Positions 1-7,182 of a stretch of DNA of 64,000 nt are shown in pieces. Positions within the stretch are counted from its first letter, which is position 1; every line of letters starts with the position of its first letter. The DNA is from Rhodobacteraceae bacterium XHP0102 (GTDB lineage Bacteria > Pseudomonadota > Alphaproteobacteria > Rhodobacterales > Rhodobacteraceae). The DNA lies in assembly GCA_025751475.1 (NCBI GenBank), contig JAOWLD010000003.1:1-64000 (forward strand), read 5' to 3'. The notes under the pieces were generated by a model. It saw nothing but the letters and a program-made list of their open reading frames with translations, was not told the DNA's origin and did not search any database. The translations under genes and the position numbers were made by a program.

Positions 1-300
1 ATTCTGTCTGGCGCAAGTAATATTGCGACTGACGATCCGGCTGCCGTGTCGCTAGACATAGCGGATGCTGAGACCCTGCTTGTGACGCTGGGTGCGACGA
101 TCACCAACGGCTATGACATTGATGACAGCGCGGACAATATTTTGTCCGAGCAATCTGCAGGAGACACGAACGGCATTCTGTCTGGCGCAAGTAATATTGC
201 GACTGACGATCCGGCTGCCGTGTCGCTAGACATAGCGGATGCTGAGACCCTGCTTGTGACGCTGGGTGCGACGATCACCAACGGCTATGACATTGATGAC
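1..300 (+). repeat. Perfect 126-bp direct repeat with 174-bp period
   Basis: Bases 1-126 and 175-300 are identical by eye. The offset of 174 bp equals 58 codons, so the repeats keep the reading frame of the adhesin. After base 300 the sequence becomes a diverged third copy. Identity at synonymous positions points to recent duplication or gene conversion. The array probably continues to the left of the window. Confidence 0.95.
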
Positions 301-1731
301 ACAGCCCCGCACATCCAAGCCGTCATAGACGCTGATGATCCCAATGGCATCCTCGCAGGCGCAACATCAATTGCAACCAACGATGCTGGTTCTCTTGATG
401 TCCCAGTGTCATTGGCCAGCAAGGTCACGACAGCCTATAGTATCGAGGACACACTCGAAAACATTCAGAACGAACTGAGTAACAATCCGGAAACTGATGT
501 ATTCGATAACGCCACTGGAACTAATGCTGACACCCCTGATCCAACCACTGATCCAGAGACAGCGGCGCGACTGTCCGTTGACGAAGTAAATGCGCTTAGA
601 GCGGCGAATGTAACCGTGACAAATGGGTATGTGCTCGTCATAAGCGAAGACACAACACTTACAGCGCCATTTGCATTCCAGACTTCCGGAACCGTAGGGG
701 TGGAAACCGACCCCGTGGCGCCCACTGGCTCATTCGAGCTGAACGTGGTTGGTGTGACCGTTCCTGGCGATTTGGAGCTGACCAGTAGCGTGTCGCTTGT
801 TTTGACCGCCGCTCAGGCAGACAGCTACACAGTAGCGGGCGGGGATGATGTGAGAATCACGTCTGGCACTGCAACGACTCTGTATGATTTTGGTGATATC
901 GATGGAGCGAACAGGCTCACCATTGACTATTTAACAGGTGGGGTCCTGAATGGTGCCACCGATTTGAATGGCGCGGACATCGTAATTGCCCCAGGCCAGA
1001 CGCTGACATTAACGGCTGCTCAAGCAGATGGGCAAACCATCAGGGGCCCTGGTTCTGTCACCGTGACTGATTTCACGGGATCTGATGCGGTTGATTTGTC
1101 TGATGTGGATGTTTCCGGCACAGTCACGCTTGATCGGGTGGATCCTGCGGCAGCGCAAATGAATGAAATAACTCTCACGTCTACAGATGGGAATTATGTC
1201 CTATCGGGCGATGCTGGGACGGGCAGCAACTTCACGCTCAAGCTTTCAACAGATGGATCTGTAGGAGGACATGTAGTTGGCGGCTTTGCTGCAGGCGATA
1301 CCGCGGATGCTTATGATGTTCTTGATTTCTCAGCGTTTGTTGGGGCGATCCCAGATCTTGTGGTAGTGACCAACGGGTTTTCAGATCCAATTGCTGACAA
1401 TAGCATCGTGTTGTTTGAAATTGGTGTGGCTGGGGGAGCAGAAGCGATTGAGTCTGCTTTTGCGCTCTCTGGTGTCAATAGCACGTTCTTGCAAACCACC
1501 AACCCAGACACGTCTGTCAATTCCCTGTTGGCATCGTCTTCCAATATGATCTTTGCCATGGACAACAGGAATACTGACGGCGAAGTTAGCTTCTGGCTCT
1601 GGGAAGATGATGCAGGAAACGACGACGGCGATGTTCAGGCTAGCGAATTGACCGAGTTGATCACGCTCACTGATGTGTCGGTTCAAGATCTTTCCACATT
1701 GAATATTCTTCATGATCCTGGCCCTGTTTGA
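1..1731 (+). CDS. Giant repeat adhesin, type I secreted, C-terminal part only
   Basis: The reading frame is open from base 1, so the N-terminus lies outside the window; 576 codons are visible. The protein is acidic, rich in Asp, Thr, Gly and Ala, and almost free of Cys. The first 100 residues hold two near-identical 58-residue repeats. Further on, an LTAAQAD motif occurs near residues 269 and 339. The last ~80 residues (an 'IFAMDN' strand, an acidic 'DDAGNDDGD' stretch, then a hydrophobic Leu/Thr/Val end) look like the secretion signal of type I secreted proteins. It is probably a surface adhesin exported by the secretion operon at 8156-13106. Its ligand cannot be deduced. A hairpin follows the stop. 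Confidence 0.8.
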   Translation: MLSGASNIATDDPAAVSLDIADAETLLVTLGATITNGYDIDDSADNILSEQSAGDTNGILSGASNIATDDPAAVSLDIADAETLLVTLGATITNGYDIDDTAPHIQAVIDADDPNGILAGATSIATNDAGSLDVPVSLASKVTTAYSIEDTLENIQNELSNNPETDVFDNATGTNADTPDPTTDPETAARLSVDEVNALRAANVTVTNGYVLVISEDTTLTAPFAFQTSGTVGVETDPVAPTGSFELNVVGVTVPGDLELTSSVSLVLTAAQADSYTVAGGDDVRITSGTATTLYDFGDIDGANRLTIDYLTGGVLNGATDLNGADIVIAPGQTLTLTAAQADGQTIRGPGSVTVTDFTGSDAVDLSDVDVSGTVTLDRVDPAAAQMNEITLTSTDGNYVLSGDAGTGSNFTLKLSTDGSVGGHVVGGFAAGDTADAYDVLDFSAFVGAIPDLVVVTNGFSDPIADNSIVLFEIGVAGGAEAIESAFALSGVNSTFLQTTNPDTSVNSLLASSSNMIFAMDNRNTDGEVSFWLWEDDAGNDDGDVQASELTELITLTDVSVQDLSTLNILHDPGPV

Positions 1732-1768
1732 AGGTATTTTGATCCGAGGCCAAGAAAAAAAGAAAGGC

Positions 1769-1800
1769 ACCCGCCCTGCCAGTGGGGCGGGTTACTCTTA
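1769..1800 (+). terminator. Stem-loop after the adhesin gene
   Basis: Arms at 1769-1776 and 1785-1792 form an 8-bp GC-rich stem with an 8-nt loop, followed by TACTCTTA. The T-tract is weak. It lies 38 bp after the adhesin stop and just before sapC, so it may be a terminator or attenuator between the two. Confidence 0.6.
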
Positions 1801-1816
1801 GGTGGGGCCTCAGGTA

Positions 1817-2590
1817 ATGGACAGTGCTGATTACACAAAAGGCTGGCGACCTGCAAAAGATCTAAGTTTTGCTCGGAGCCTTGAAGCTATAGCCTTAGCG
1901 GTGGAAGAAATTCCCCGCGCGGCGCAGTCAATCCCCGTGGCCTTTGTATCCGGCCCAAAAGGATGGCGAGCTATGGCCATTTTTGGCCCCGGTGATGGTA
2001 GAAATCGCCTTGTGATTGAGCCCACCTCAGCTTGGCGCGGGCATTATATACCTGCCTTGATGCGGGCCTACCCTTTCATGCTTGAGCCCCAGGATGAAAG
2101 GTCGATCAAGCTTTGGCCCGGGGTCTTCCCCGAGCCGCTGGAAGAGGGTGTGTTGCCGCTCTTTGAAGGCGGCCAGCCTTCTGCGCGTCTGCGCCAAATA
2201 TTCGGGTTCTTGCGTCAAGTTCACTCAGGCATAGCAGGTGTTCAGCCGGCGCTTGATGTTCTCGACGAGCACAAACTGCTCGTGCCTTGGTTGAGGGGCG
2301 AGGAACATGAGATGATCTTGGGTGATCAGAAGCTTTTCATCCTAGACGCGGACGGGCTGGCGGGCCTGTCAAACGATGTGTTCTTATGCCTTCGTCGATT
2401 AAACGCTTTGCCATGGCTTTACGCACATTTGCAGAGCATGCACCATAGTCGGATATTTGACCGCGCTGAATGTGCACCTGTGGAACTAGTAAGTGTGGGT
2501 GGTGTCGGTGCTGAAAAAAGAGCAATCGACGACACCGAATTCGAAATACTTACCGCACTTACTGACGATCTCGGGGATTTAGAGCTATGA
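1817..2590 (+). CDS. SapC family protein
   Basis: The product is 257 residues if the ATG at 1817 is used; a GTG at 1802 would add five. The pattern fits the SapC family: an early 'FARSLEAIALAVEEIPRAA' segment, a central 'YIPALMRAYPFML' motif, and a C-terminal segment resembling the end of SapC proteins. No signal peptide is visible, so a cytoplasmic location is likely. The family is named after Campylobacter S-layer work but has no firm biochemical role. It sits directly after a type I adhesin gene. Its stop overlaps the start of a 25-codon ORF (ATGA), so it heads a translationally coupled run with an ATP-grasp ligase. Confidence 0.8.
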   Translation: MDSADYTKGWRPAKDLSFARSLEAIALAVEEIPRAAQSIPVAFVSGPKGWRAMAIFGPGDGRNRLVIEPTSAWRGHYIPALMRAYPFMLEPQDERSIKLWPGVFPEPLEEGVLPLFEGGQPSARLRQIFGFLRQVHSGIAGVQPALDVLDEHKLLVPWLRGEEHEMILGDQKLFILDADGLAGLSNDVFLCLRRLNALPWLYAHLQSMHHSRIFDRAECAPVELVSVGGVGAEKRAIDDTEFEILTALTDDLGDLEL

Positions 2591-2664
2591 CCTTAGTCGC
2601 ACAGACCGCTCCCGAGTGTCGGTTGGAAGAGCCTGCTGACATTAGACTTTTGGGTGTAAAGTGA
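2587..2664 (+). CDS. 25-residue ORF coupling sapC to the ATP-grasp gene
   Basis: The ATG at 2587 overlaps the sapC stop as ATGA, and its own stop overlaps the GTG of the ATP-grasp gene as GTGA. The 25-residue product has one Cys (position 11), an acidic middle (EEPAD) and ends in LLGVK. I recognise no family. Both junctions are 4-bp overlaps, as elsewhere in this run, and the ATP-grasp GTG has no clear Shine-Dalgarno of its own, so translation of this ORF probably feeds ribosomes into the ligase gene. It could be a mere coupling ORF or a peptide acted on by the neighbouring ligase. The sequence alone cannot decide. Confidence 0.45.
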   Translation: MTLVAQTAPECRLEEPADIRLLGVK

Positions 2665-4187
2665 GTAAGCGTGGTTCAGTGAAAAAAAAGACGCCTCGCA
2701 AATCAGCTCTAGCCAAGGCTGCGCTTCGCAAGTCCGCGGCGGTCGGCAGTGTGGCAAAGTCCCACAAACCCGCGTCAAAAGCAGAGCTGGCCGAGGCGCT
2801 GGCCAACCGCTCAAAGGTGGACTTTCTGGACCCGTTCATGCGGCACGCGGCCATGCAGGCCAAGGGAATCAGTCTTTGCGCCTTCCTGGTGACGCTGGCC
2901 GCGTTTCAGCGCGGCTTGAAGGTTACGTTTCACTATGAACGTGCAAGTTTTGATCGTCGCTTCGCTGCGGTGAAGATGCAGGGACACCGGGGTGAACTCT
3001 TCAGCATCAGCAATGGCACGCGGACACATACGTTTTCTCGAACGATGGGCGATCTGACAGATCCGGCTGCCAGCGCCGTCGCCGAGGACAAGCACCTGAC
3101 CAAGATGGCGCTGAAGCGCGCCGGGCTGCGTACACCCGAGGGGATTGTGGTCGACAAGTCACAGACCGCACTGGTCGAGAAGTTTCTCGCGCAGCACCCG
3201 GGCAAGCGGTTCGTTGTGAAGCCCTATGATGGCTCACTTTCGAAGGGGGTCCACGCCGATGTGTCATCCGAAGACGCGGCCCGTTTGGTGGGCGAGCACT
3301 CGGGTGGCCGGGTTATGGTGGAGGAATATGTGTTCGGTCGCGAGTATCGTGTGGCGGTCGTGAACGGACGATGCATCGCGATAAGCTGGCGGGAACGGCC
3401 AACCATCACCGGTGATGGCCATTCGACCGTCAAGCAACTTATCAATGCATTCAAGAAAAATCGATCTGAGAATAATCCGCATTGGAGCGGTTTAAAGGAT
3501 GAGGACGTCCTTTCTGAATTTTTGTCCCGTTCCAATTGTTCTCTGGACTCCGTTCTTGAAAAGGATTTTCCGCTTGCTTTGTCTAATACGGCGGAAGGCG
3601 CTATACAAAATGATCTAACCGACGCGATCTCATCTGATGTAAAACGTCAAGCGGAGACAGCGGCTGATGCTGTCGGTCTTGTGAACTGCGGCATCGATAT
3701 GATTATTGATGATACTGGCGCGGTTTACATTCTTGAGCTGAACCAGCGTTCATATATTGGCTCGCACAGTTTTCCTTCGGGTGGTGCGAGCCCCGGCCAA
3801 GGCAATGCCGTCGCCGAAGCCATCGTGGATTACTACTTCCCCGAGACGATCCACGACCGCACGCATTCCACTCTCGCCTATGATTTTGCACCGATCCGTG
3901 CCGCGCTGGACTCGGCCCAAATCAGCGAGCTTACCCTGCCGGTAATTGGCCCGGGCTGGAAGGTGCTGCGTTTTGTTGAGACCGGGATTGCCGCCAAGAC
4001 CATCGCCAAGCTCATCGAAACGGCGGCTCGCACAGCCGGCGTACTCGTTCTGACCGCGCCGCGCGAGAAGGGCGGCGTCGAGCTCTGCCTCGCTTATGCG
4101 CCGGCAAACTTCCGCAACATGCTTGGGGTCCTCCCGCCGCAATTTCGGCGAAGGCTGGAGCAGCTGGATGCGGACGTGAAGGGATGA
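2661..4187 (+). CDS. ATP-grasp ligase, cyanophycin synthetase/GshF-like
   Basis: The product has 508 residues. The first ~50 are very rich in Lys, Ala and Ser and look disordered. The ATP-grasp fold spans about 140-395. Visible features are K187, the glycine-rich loop GSLSKGV (191-197), the EEYVFGREYRV strand (221-231), the GDGHSTV motif (251-257) typical of the CphA/GshF/MysD branch, and the metal ligands D346, E359 and N361. Enzymes of this branch activate a carboxylate with ATP and join it to an amine. The extra ~110-residue C-terminal part is unassigned. The start is a GTG overlapping the 25-codon ORF, and the next small ORF overlaps its stop as ATGA. The substrate is unknown; a peptide or amino acid ligation is an inference. 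Confidence 0.75.
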   Translation: MSKRGSVKKKTPRKSALAKAALRKSAAVGSVAKSHKPASKAELAEALANRSKVDFLDPFMRHAAMQAKGISLCAFLVTLAAFQRGLKVTFHYERASFDRRFAAVKMQGHRGELFSISNGTRTHTFSRTMGDLTDPAASAVAEDKHLTKMALKRAGLRTPEGIVVDKSQTALVEKFLAQHPGKRFVVKPYDGSLSKGVHADVSSEDAARLVGEHSGGRVMVEEYVFGREYRVAVVNGRCIAISWRERPTITGDGHSTVKQLINAFKKNRSENNPHWSGLKDEDVLSEFLSRSNCSLDSVLEKDFPLALSNTAEGAIQNDLTDAISSDVKRQAETAADAVGLVNCGIDMIIDDTGAVYILELNQRSYIGSHSFPSGGASPGQGNAVAEAIVDYYFPETIHDRTHSTLAYDFAPIRAALDSAQISELTLPVIGPGWKVLRFVETGIAAKTIAKLIETAARTAGVLVLTAPREKGGVELCLAYAPANFRNMLGVLPPQFRRRLEQLDADVKG

Positions 4188-4339
4188 CGAAGCTTTTCAA
4201 CGAGGCTTGTACATTTCTGTGGGCGACCGGCTTCGGCTTTGCGCGCCAGATGGCTTAGATGTTGTCGATGGTGGCCTCCGCCGCTTTTTCCACATACGGC
4301 AGCGGGCTGCCGAAAAACGGGGGACGCGGGTTGACATGA
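4184..4339 (+). pseudogene. Small ORF (about 50 codons) broken by an in-frame TAG
   Basis: The ATG at 4184 overlaps the ATP-grasp stop. Reading gives 24 residues (MTKLFNEAC...FARQMA) to a TAG at 4256-4258. The same frame then continues for 26 more codons to a TGA at 4337-4339, which overlaps the next start at 4336 as ATGA. Overlaps at both outer ends suggest that the original gene spanned the whole stretch and gained a nonsense mutation. The alternative is a genuine 24-residue peptide. No family is recognised. Confidence 0.4.
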
Positions 4340-4565
4340 ACCAACGCTTCCGAGTCGGCGGCGCCTAGTATGATGTTGCAACGCTGCCCAAGGAGGGCCA
4401 GGAGCTTGTCGAGCGGATGGCTTTCGCACAACTTCGTCTTCAGGAACTGATGAACCAGCAGGCGCTCCTGACGAAGGCTAAGAATTCGTATATCGCGGAT
4501 TTGAAGACGGAGATCATTCAGGCCGCACGGGCGTAGATCTTGGCGCGCTCTTCAGCGACGATTGA
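4336..4565 (+). pseudogene. Broken small coiled-coil protein, relative of 16744-16974
   Basis: The translation aligns with the intact protein at 16744-16974: both have an RF start, a Y near residue 12, the 'MNQQALL.KAKN.YIA.LK.EI' core, and an end resembling VD...F.DD. Two lesions are visible. A TAG at 4366-4368 stands where the relative has Asp, in the otherwise open frame. Around 4531 one base is missing, so the true C-terminus (VDLGALFSDD, stop 4563-4565) is in another frame. The gene is probably dead. The protein type is short, helical and charged, with no known activity. Confidence 0.75.
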
Positions 4566-4577
4566 GGAAGGGACCTG

Positions 4578-4804
4578 ATGCCGAAAATCACGATCGACAA
4601 CATCGAGTACAACACCGAGGACCTAACCGAGAACGGCAAGGCGCAGCCGGCCAGCCTGCAGTTCCTCGAGGGGCAAATGAAAAACTGCGTAATGAAATCG
4701 CCGCCTATCAAACCGCGCAACGCACCTATCTTGCAGCGCTAAAGGCGGAGCTTGAAAAATCTGGCATCGAGCCCGTAGCAGCGGCGGTGCAGCCAGAAGA
4801 ATGA
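4578..4804 (+). pseudogene. Broken small protein resembling DUF6447, relative of 16988-17221
   Basis: The start MPKITIDNIEYNTEDL is nearly identical to the intact protein at 16988-17221 (MPKITIDSIEYNTEDL). The second half (KLRNEIAAYQTAQRTYLAAL) is in a different frame, so one base was lost near 4668. A good ribosome-binding sequence (GAGGAAGG) precedes the ATG. The original stop at 4802-4804 overlaps the next ATG (ATGA). The family resembles what I know as DUF6447, small helical proteins of unknown function. That name is from memory and needs a profile search. Confidence 0.75.
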
Positions 4805-5381
4805 CCAGGACGGCGCCAGATACGGCCACAAACGATACCGTGGCTGCCGGCGGAAAGGGCAGGGCGTTCTTTCGAATTCAAACCTTCACCGGGCGCTATG
4901 ATCCGGTGGAGGATCGGCTTCGACTGGATGCGGTGGACGCACGGGGTGGCAAGCAGTCGATTTTCCTCACGCGGCGCTTTGTCGACCGCGTCATCCCGGT
5001 TCTGGTCTCGCATCTTGAGGGCAAAACCCCAGAGGGTGTGCCAGCAGACCTCGTGCAGGGCATGAGCCAATCACGCGCGCGGCACAGGCTCGCCAGACGG
5101 GTGAGGCCACACCCGCTGTCGCCGCGAACGCTGAAACGCAAACTTGGCTCTGCCGCACAATGCACTTCCAGAAAGCAGACTACGGATTGACGATCGTCTT
5201 TACCGACGACTCCCAGACCGATGCCGTTATGCCGATGGTTGAGGCAAACCTACGCGCGGTACTGGATATCCTTCTGGACCTGTATGCTAAGGCGAACTGG
5301 CCGACCGAGCCTTTCCCCGAATGGATGAAGCCGGAGGCGACGGTAACGCTGTCGTCCGCGCAGGGTCATAGGCTGACCTGA
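4801..5381 (+). pseudogene. Frameshifted gene of unknown function at the end of the sapC run
   Basis: Frame 1 runs from the ATG at 4801 (FFRIQTFTGRYDPVEDRL...) to about 5060. The continuation (TWLCRTMHFQKADYGLTIVF...PEWM) is open in another frame from about 5061 to 5381. Joined, they make a ~190-residue protein with no signal peptide or membrane segment. A one-base indel near 5060 is the simplest explanation. I do not recognise the family. Its position at the end of the overlapping run suggests a role with the SapC/ATP-grasp genes before decay. Confidence 0.6.
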
Positions 5382-5427
5382 TCGGTGCGTTATGTGATAA
5401 CGTATTGCTATCTTTCCCGCCGGCCTC

Positions 5428-5487
5428 TCACATCTCGCGCCCGTACTTGACGCGCCCGATAATGTTCACCTCATCGGCGGTGTAAGT
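5428..5487 (-). pseudogene. 3' remnant of a second S24-type repressor gene
   Basis: On the minus strand this encodes TADEVNIIGRVKYGREM and a stop. That is almost the same as the C-terminus of the repressor at 6149-6817 (TADEVNIIGRVRWYGREM). Nothing of the rest of the gene remains: the antitoxin coding sequence begins immediately on the other side. It is a relic of a duplicated or replaced repressor. Confidence 0.8.
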
Positions 5488-5488
5488 C

Positions 5489-5785
5489 TCATGTCGCGTT
5501 CAGGAGTGGCTTTGCATTGATTTTGATGTTCATCGACGCGAGAACTTTCAGCACTGTTCCCAGTTCTGGGTTCCCCGAGCTGCTGAGTGCCCGGTAGAGA
5601 CTTTCGCGGCTCACTCCTGCCTCCTGTGCGATTTGCTTCATGCCTTTCGCGCGCGCTACTACCCCAATGGCATCGCTGATGAATGCCACATCCTGGGTCT
5701 CAAAGGCATCTGACAGATAAGCTGCTATCGCCGCGTCATTATCGAGATAGGCGGCTGGGTCGAAGTCGGTTATTTCAACTGTCAT
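5489..5785 (-). CDS. Antitoxin, HigA/HI1420-like HTH protein
   Basis: This 98-residue protein fits the 'addiction module antidote' family: an N-terminal 'FDPAAYLDNDAAIAAYL' toxin-binding segment, then an HTH region (MKQIAQEAGVSRESLYRAL, about residues 49-67), then a 'GNPELGTVLKVL' segment typical of the family. It would neutralise the RelE/HigB-type toxin encoded just upstream and repress the pair's promoter. The ORFs overlap by 11 bp. The antitoxin is intact although the toxin frame is broken. Confidence 0.85.
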   Translation of the reverse strand: MTVEITDFDPAAYLDNDAAIAAYLSDAFETQDVAFISDAIGVVARAKGMKQIAQEAGVSRESLYRALSSSGNPELGTVLKVLASMNIKINAKPLLNAT

Positions 5786-6076
5786 TGGTGATTTCCTTCA
5801 TGATTTCATAGGCGCGGCTGATGTCGCGTTGCTGGCTCTTCTTGTTTTCGCCGCAAAGAAGGAGAATGATTTTGTGCGCATTTTGGCGAAAGTATACGCG
5901 GTAACCTTGACCCTCATGTATGCGCAGTTCACTCAACCCGCCACCGATGGGCTCAACGTCGCCAAAATGGCCAAACTTCAATCGCTGCAGCGTCGTGGCG
6001 ATCTTTTGCTTTGCGCGCTGATCTCTTAGGCCCGTGAGCCATCGAGCAAATTCATCTGTCGCTTGACCGTTATCAT
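5775..6076 (-). pseudogene. RelE/HigB-type toxin with a 1-bp frameshift near its start
   Basis: The body (TDEFARWLTGLRDQRAKQKI ... ELRIHEGQGYRVYF ... LLCGENKKSQQRDI) is a clear HI1419/HigB-like toxin. The only sensible start is the ATG at 6076, reading MITVKR. The body follows in another frame: one base appears to be missing at about 6060-6062. No start codon of the usual kind precedes the conserved N-terminus in the body frame; a TTG at 5981 would remove a third of the protein. The toxin is therefore probably inactive, unless this is a sequencing error in one base. Confidence 0.7.
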
Positions 6077-6082
6077 GGCTCC

Positions 6083-6111
6083 AGTGTAGCCCATGGGCTA
6101 CAGCTCGTCAA
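6083..6111 (-). promoter_or_regulatory. Toxin-antitoxin promoter with a palindromic operator
   Basis: On the minus strand TTGACG (6106-6111), a 17-bp spacer and TACACT (6083-6088) form a strong sigma-70-like promoter. The spacer and -10 contain the perfect 16-bp palindrome GTAGCCCATGGGCTAC (6086-6101), a natural site for the HTH antitoxin. The expected transcription start lies at about the A of the toxin ATG (6076), which suggests a leaderless or near-leaderless message. Confidence 0.6.
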
Positions 6112-6148
6112 TTGCCGCCGCTCCGGCGCTGCGAAGTGGTCGCACATC

Positions 6149-6817
6149 TCACATCTCCCGCCCGTACCACCTGACGCGCCCGATGATGTTTACCTCGTCT
6201 GCGGTGCCATCATAGGTGCTATACTGCTGATTGTCCGAGATGATGCGCACCCGCGGCGGATCGCTCATCGGGATGAACTCCAGCCGCTTGGCCACAAGGC
6301 CCATACCGTCGTGGAGGACAAAGATACCTGGTGGGCTTGTGCTGCGCTGCGTCATGTCGACCAGGACAACATCGCCATCTTGCAGTGTGGGGATCATGCT
6401 GTCGCCTTGAACGGTCATGACGCGCAACATGGAAGGGGCGGCCTTCAGGTAGTCTCGGATCCAGGCGCGGCGGAAGTGGAAATCCCGCCCCACCCGATCT
6501 TCATCTTCAACGATTGCGCCACCGCCCATCGAGGGGCGCGCATAGGCGTATTGGATGGCCACGAAATCGTTGTGGTACTCTTCTTTAATGGGATCGTCGC
6601 CATCCACCCGGCCCTTGCCGGAGAGCAGCCACTCGAGATCGACCTTCATAACGGCCGCGATCCGCGTGAGCTTCTCGAGATTGGGGACCCGCGATTTGCC
6701 GCGTAGGATGTCGTTGATGAAGGCGCGGTTCATCTGCGCCTCGTGCGCCACTGCGGCGACATTCATGCTCAGCTGGCGTATCCGCGCGCCCAGGCGTTCA
6801 TGCATGGGCACAGACAT
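6149..6817 (-). CDS. Phage-type repressor, XRE HTH plus S24 peptidase
   Basis: The product has 222 residues from the ATG at 6817; a GTG at 6823 and an ATG at 6805 are alternatives. The N-terminal HTH (about residues 10-65, with MNRAFINDILRGKSRVPNLE) is followed by a LexA/CI-type autopeptidase with GDSM (Ser140) and VAKRLE (Lys177) as the Ser/Lys dyad. Such repressors cleave themselves upon RecA activation and control prophage or mobile-element genes. No phage structural genes are near, so it is probably an orphan. An IS left end lies only ~20 bp upstream of the start and likely removed the native promoter. Confidence 0.9.
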   Translation of the reverse strand: MSVPMHERLGARIRQLSMNVAAVAHEAQMNRAFINDILRGKSRVPNLEKLTRIAAVMKVDLEWLLSGKGRVDGDDPIKEEYHNDFVAIQYAYARPSMGGGAIVEDEDRVGRDFHFRRAWIRDYLKAAPSMLRVMTVQGDSMIPTLQDGDVVLVDMTQRSTSPPGIFVLHDGMGLVAKRLEFIPMSDPPRVRIISDNQQYSTYDGTADEVNIIGRVRWYGREM

Positions 6818-6906
6818 ATCCACTGCTGATTGTCACTGAGAATTGGACTTGTCACGGTTTGGTGCCGCTCCTTTGATAGTGTAAAGTGCAGCAAAGGAGA
6901 TGACAC

Positions 6907-7182
6907 ATGGGCACAAGAAGAACAGACGAATTTCTTAAGGATGCGGTGCGAATTGTACTGACAAGTGGGCTTTCTCGACAGCAAGTTGCGGATGATTTGG
7001 GCGTTGGCAAATCGACGCTGAACAAGTGGGTAACGGCGCATCGTGACACGGATGTAGTCTCGTCCGAGGATAGCGAGCTTGCGCGGGAGAACGAACGGCT
7101 TCGACGCGAAAACCGTATCCTCAAGGAGGAGAGGGATATCTTAAAAAAAGCCACCCAGTTCTTCGCGAGCCAAAAGCCATGA
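6907..7182 (+). CDS. IS3-family transposase OrfA
   Basis: This 91-residue protein has an N-terminal HTH (FLKDAVRIVLTSGLSRQQVA...STLNKWV) and a C-terminal leucine-zipper-like helix (ELARENERLRRENRILKEER) that mediates dimerisation. It binds the IS ends. An A7G run at 7143-7150 near its end is a typical -1 slippage site. The orfB frame is open through that point, so an OrfAB fusion (6907-8036) is expected to be the active transposase. Confidence 0.93.
   Translation: MGTRRTDEFLKDAVRIVLTSGLSRQQVADDLGVGKSTLNKWVTAHRDTDVVSSEDSELARENERLRRENRILKEERDILKKATQFFASQKP

Noticed and set aside
4256-4368. Recoding of TAG as an amino acid in the small genes
   Set aside because: Nearby frameshifts, and TAG used as the ordinary stop of other genes (for example at 21291), make plain decay the simpler reading.
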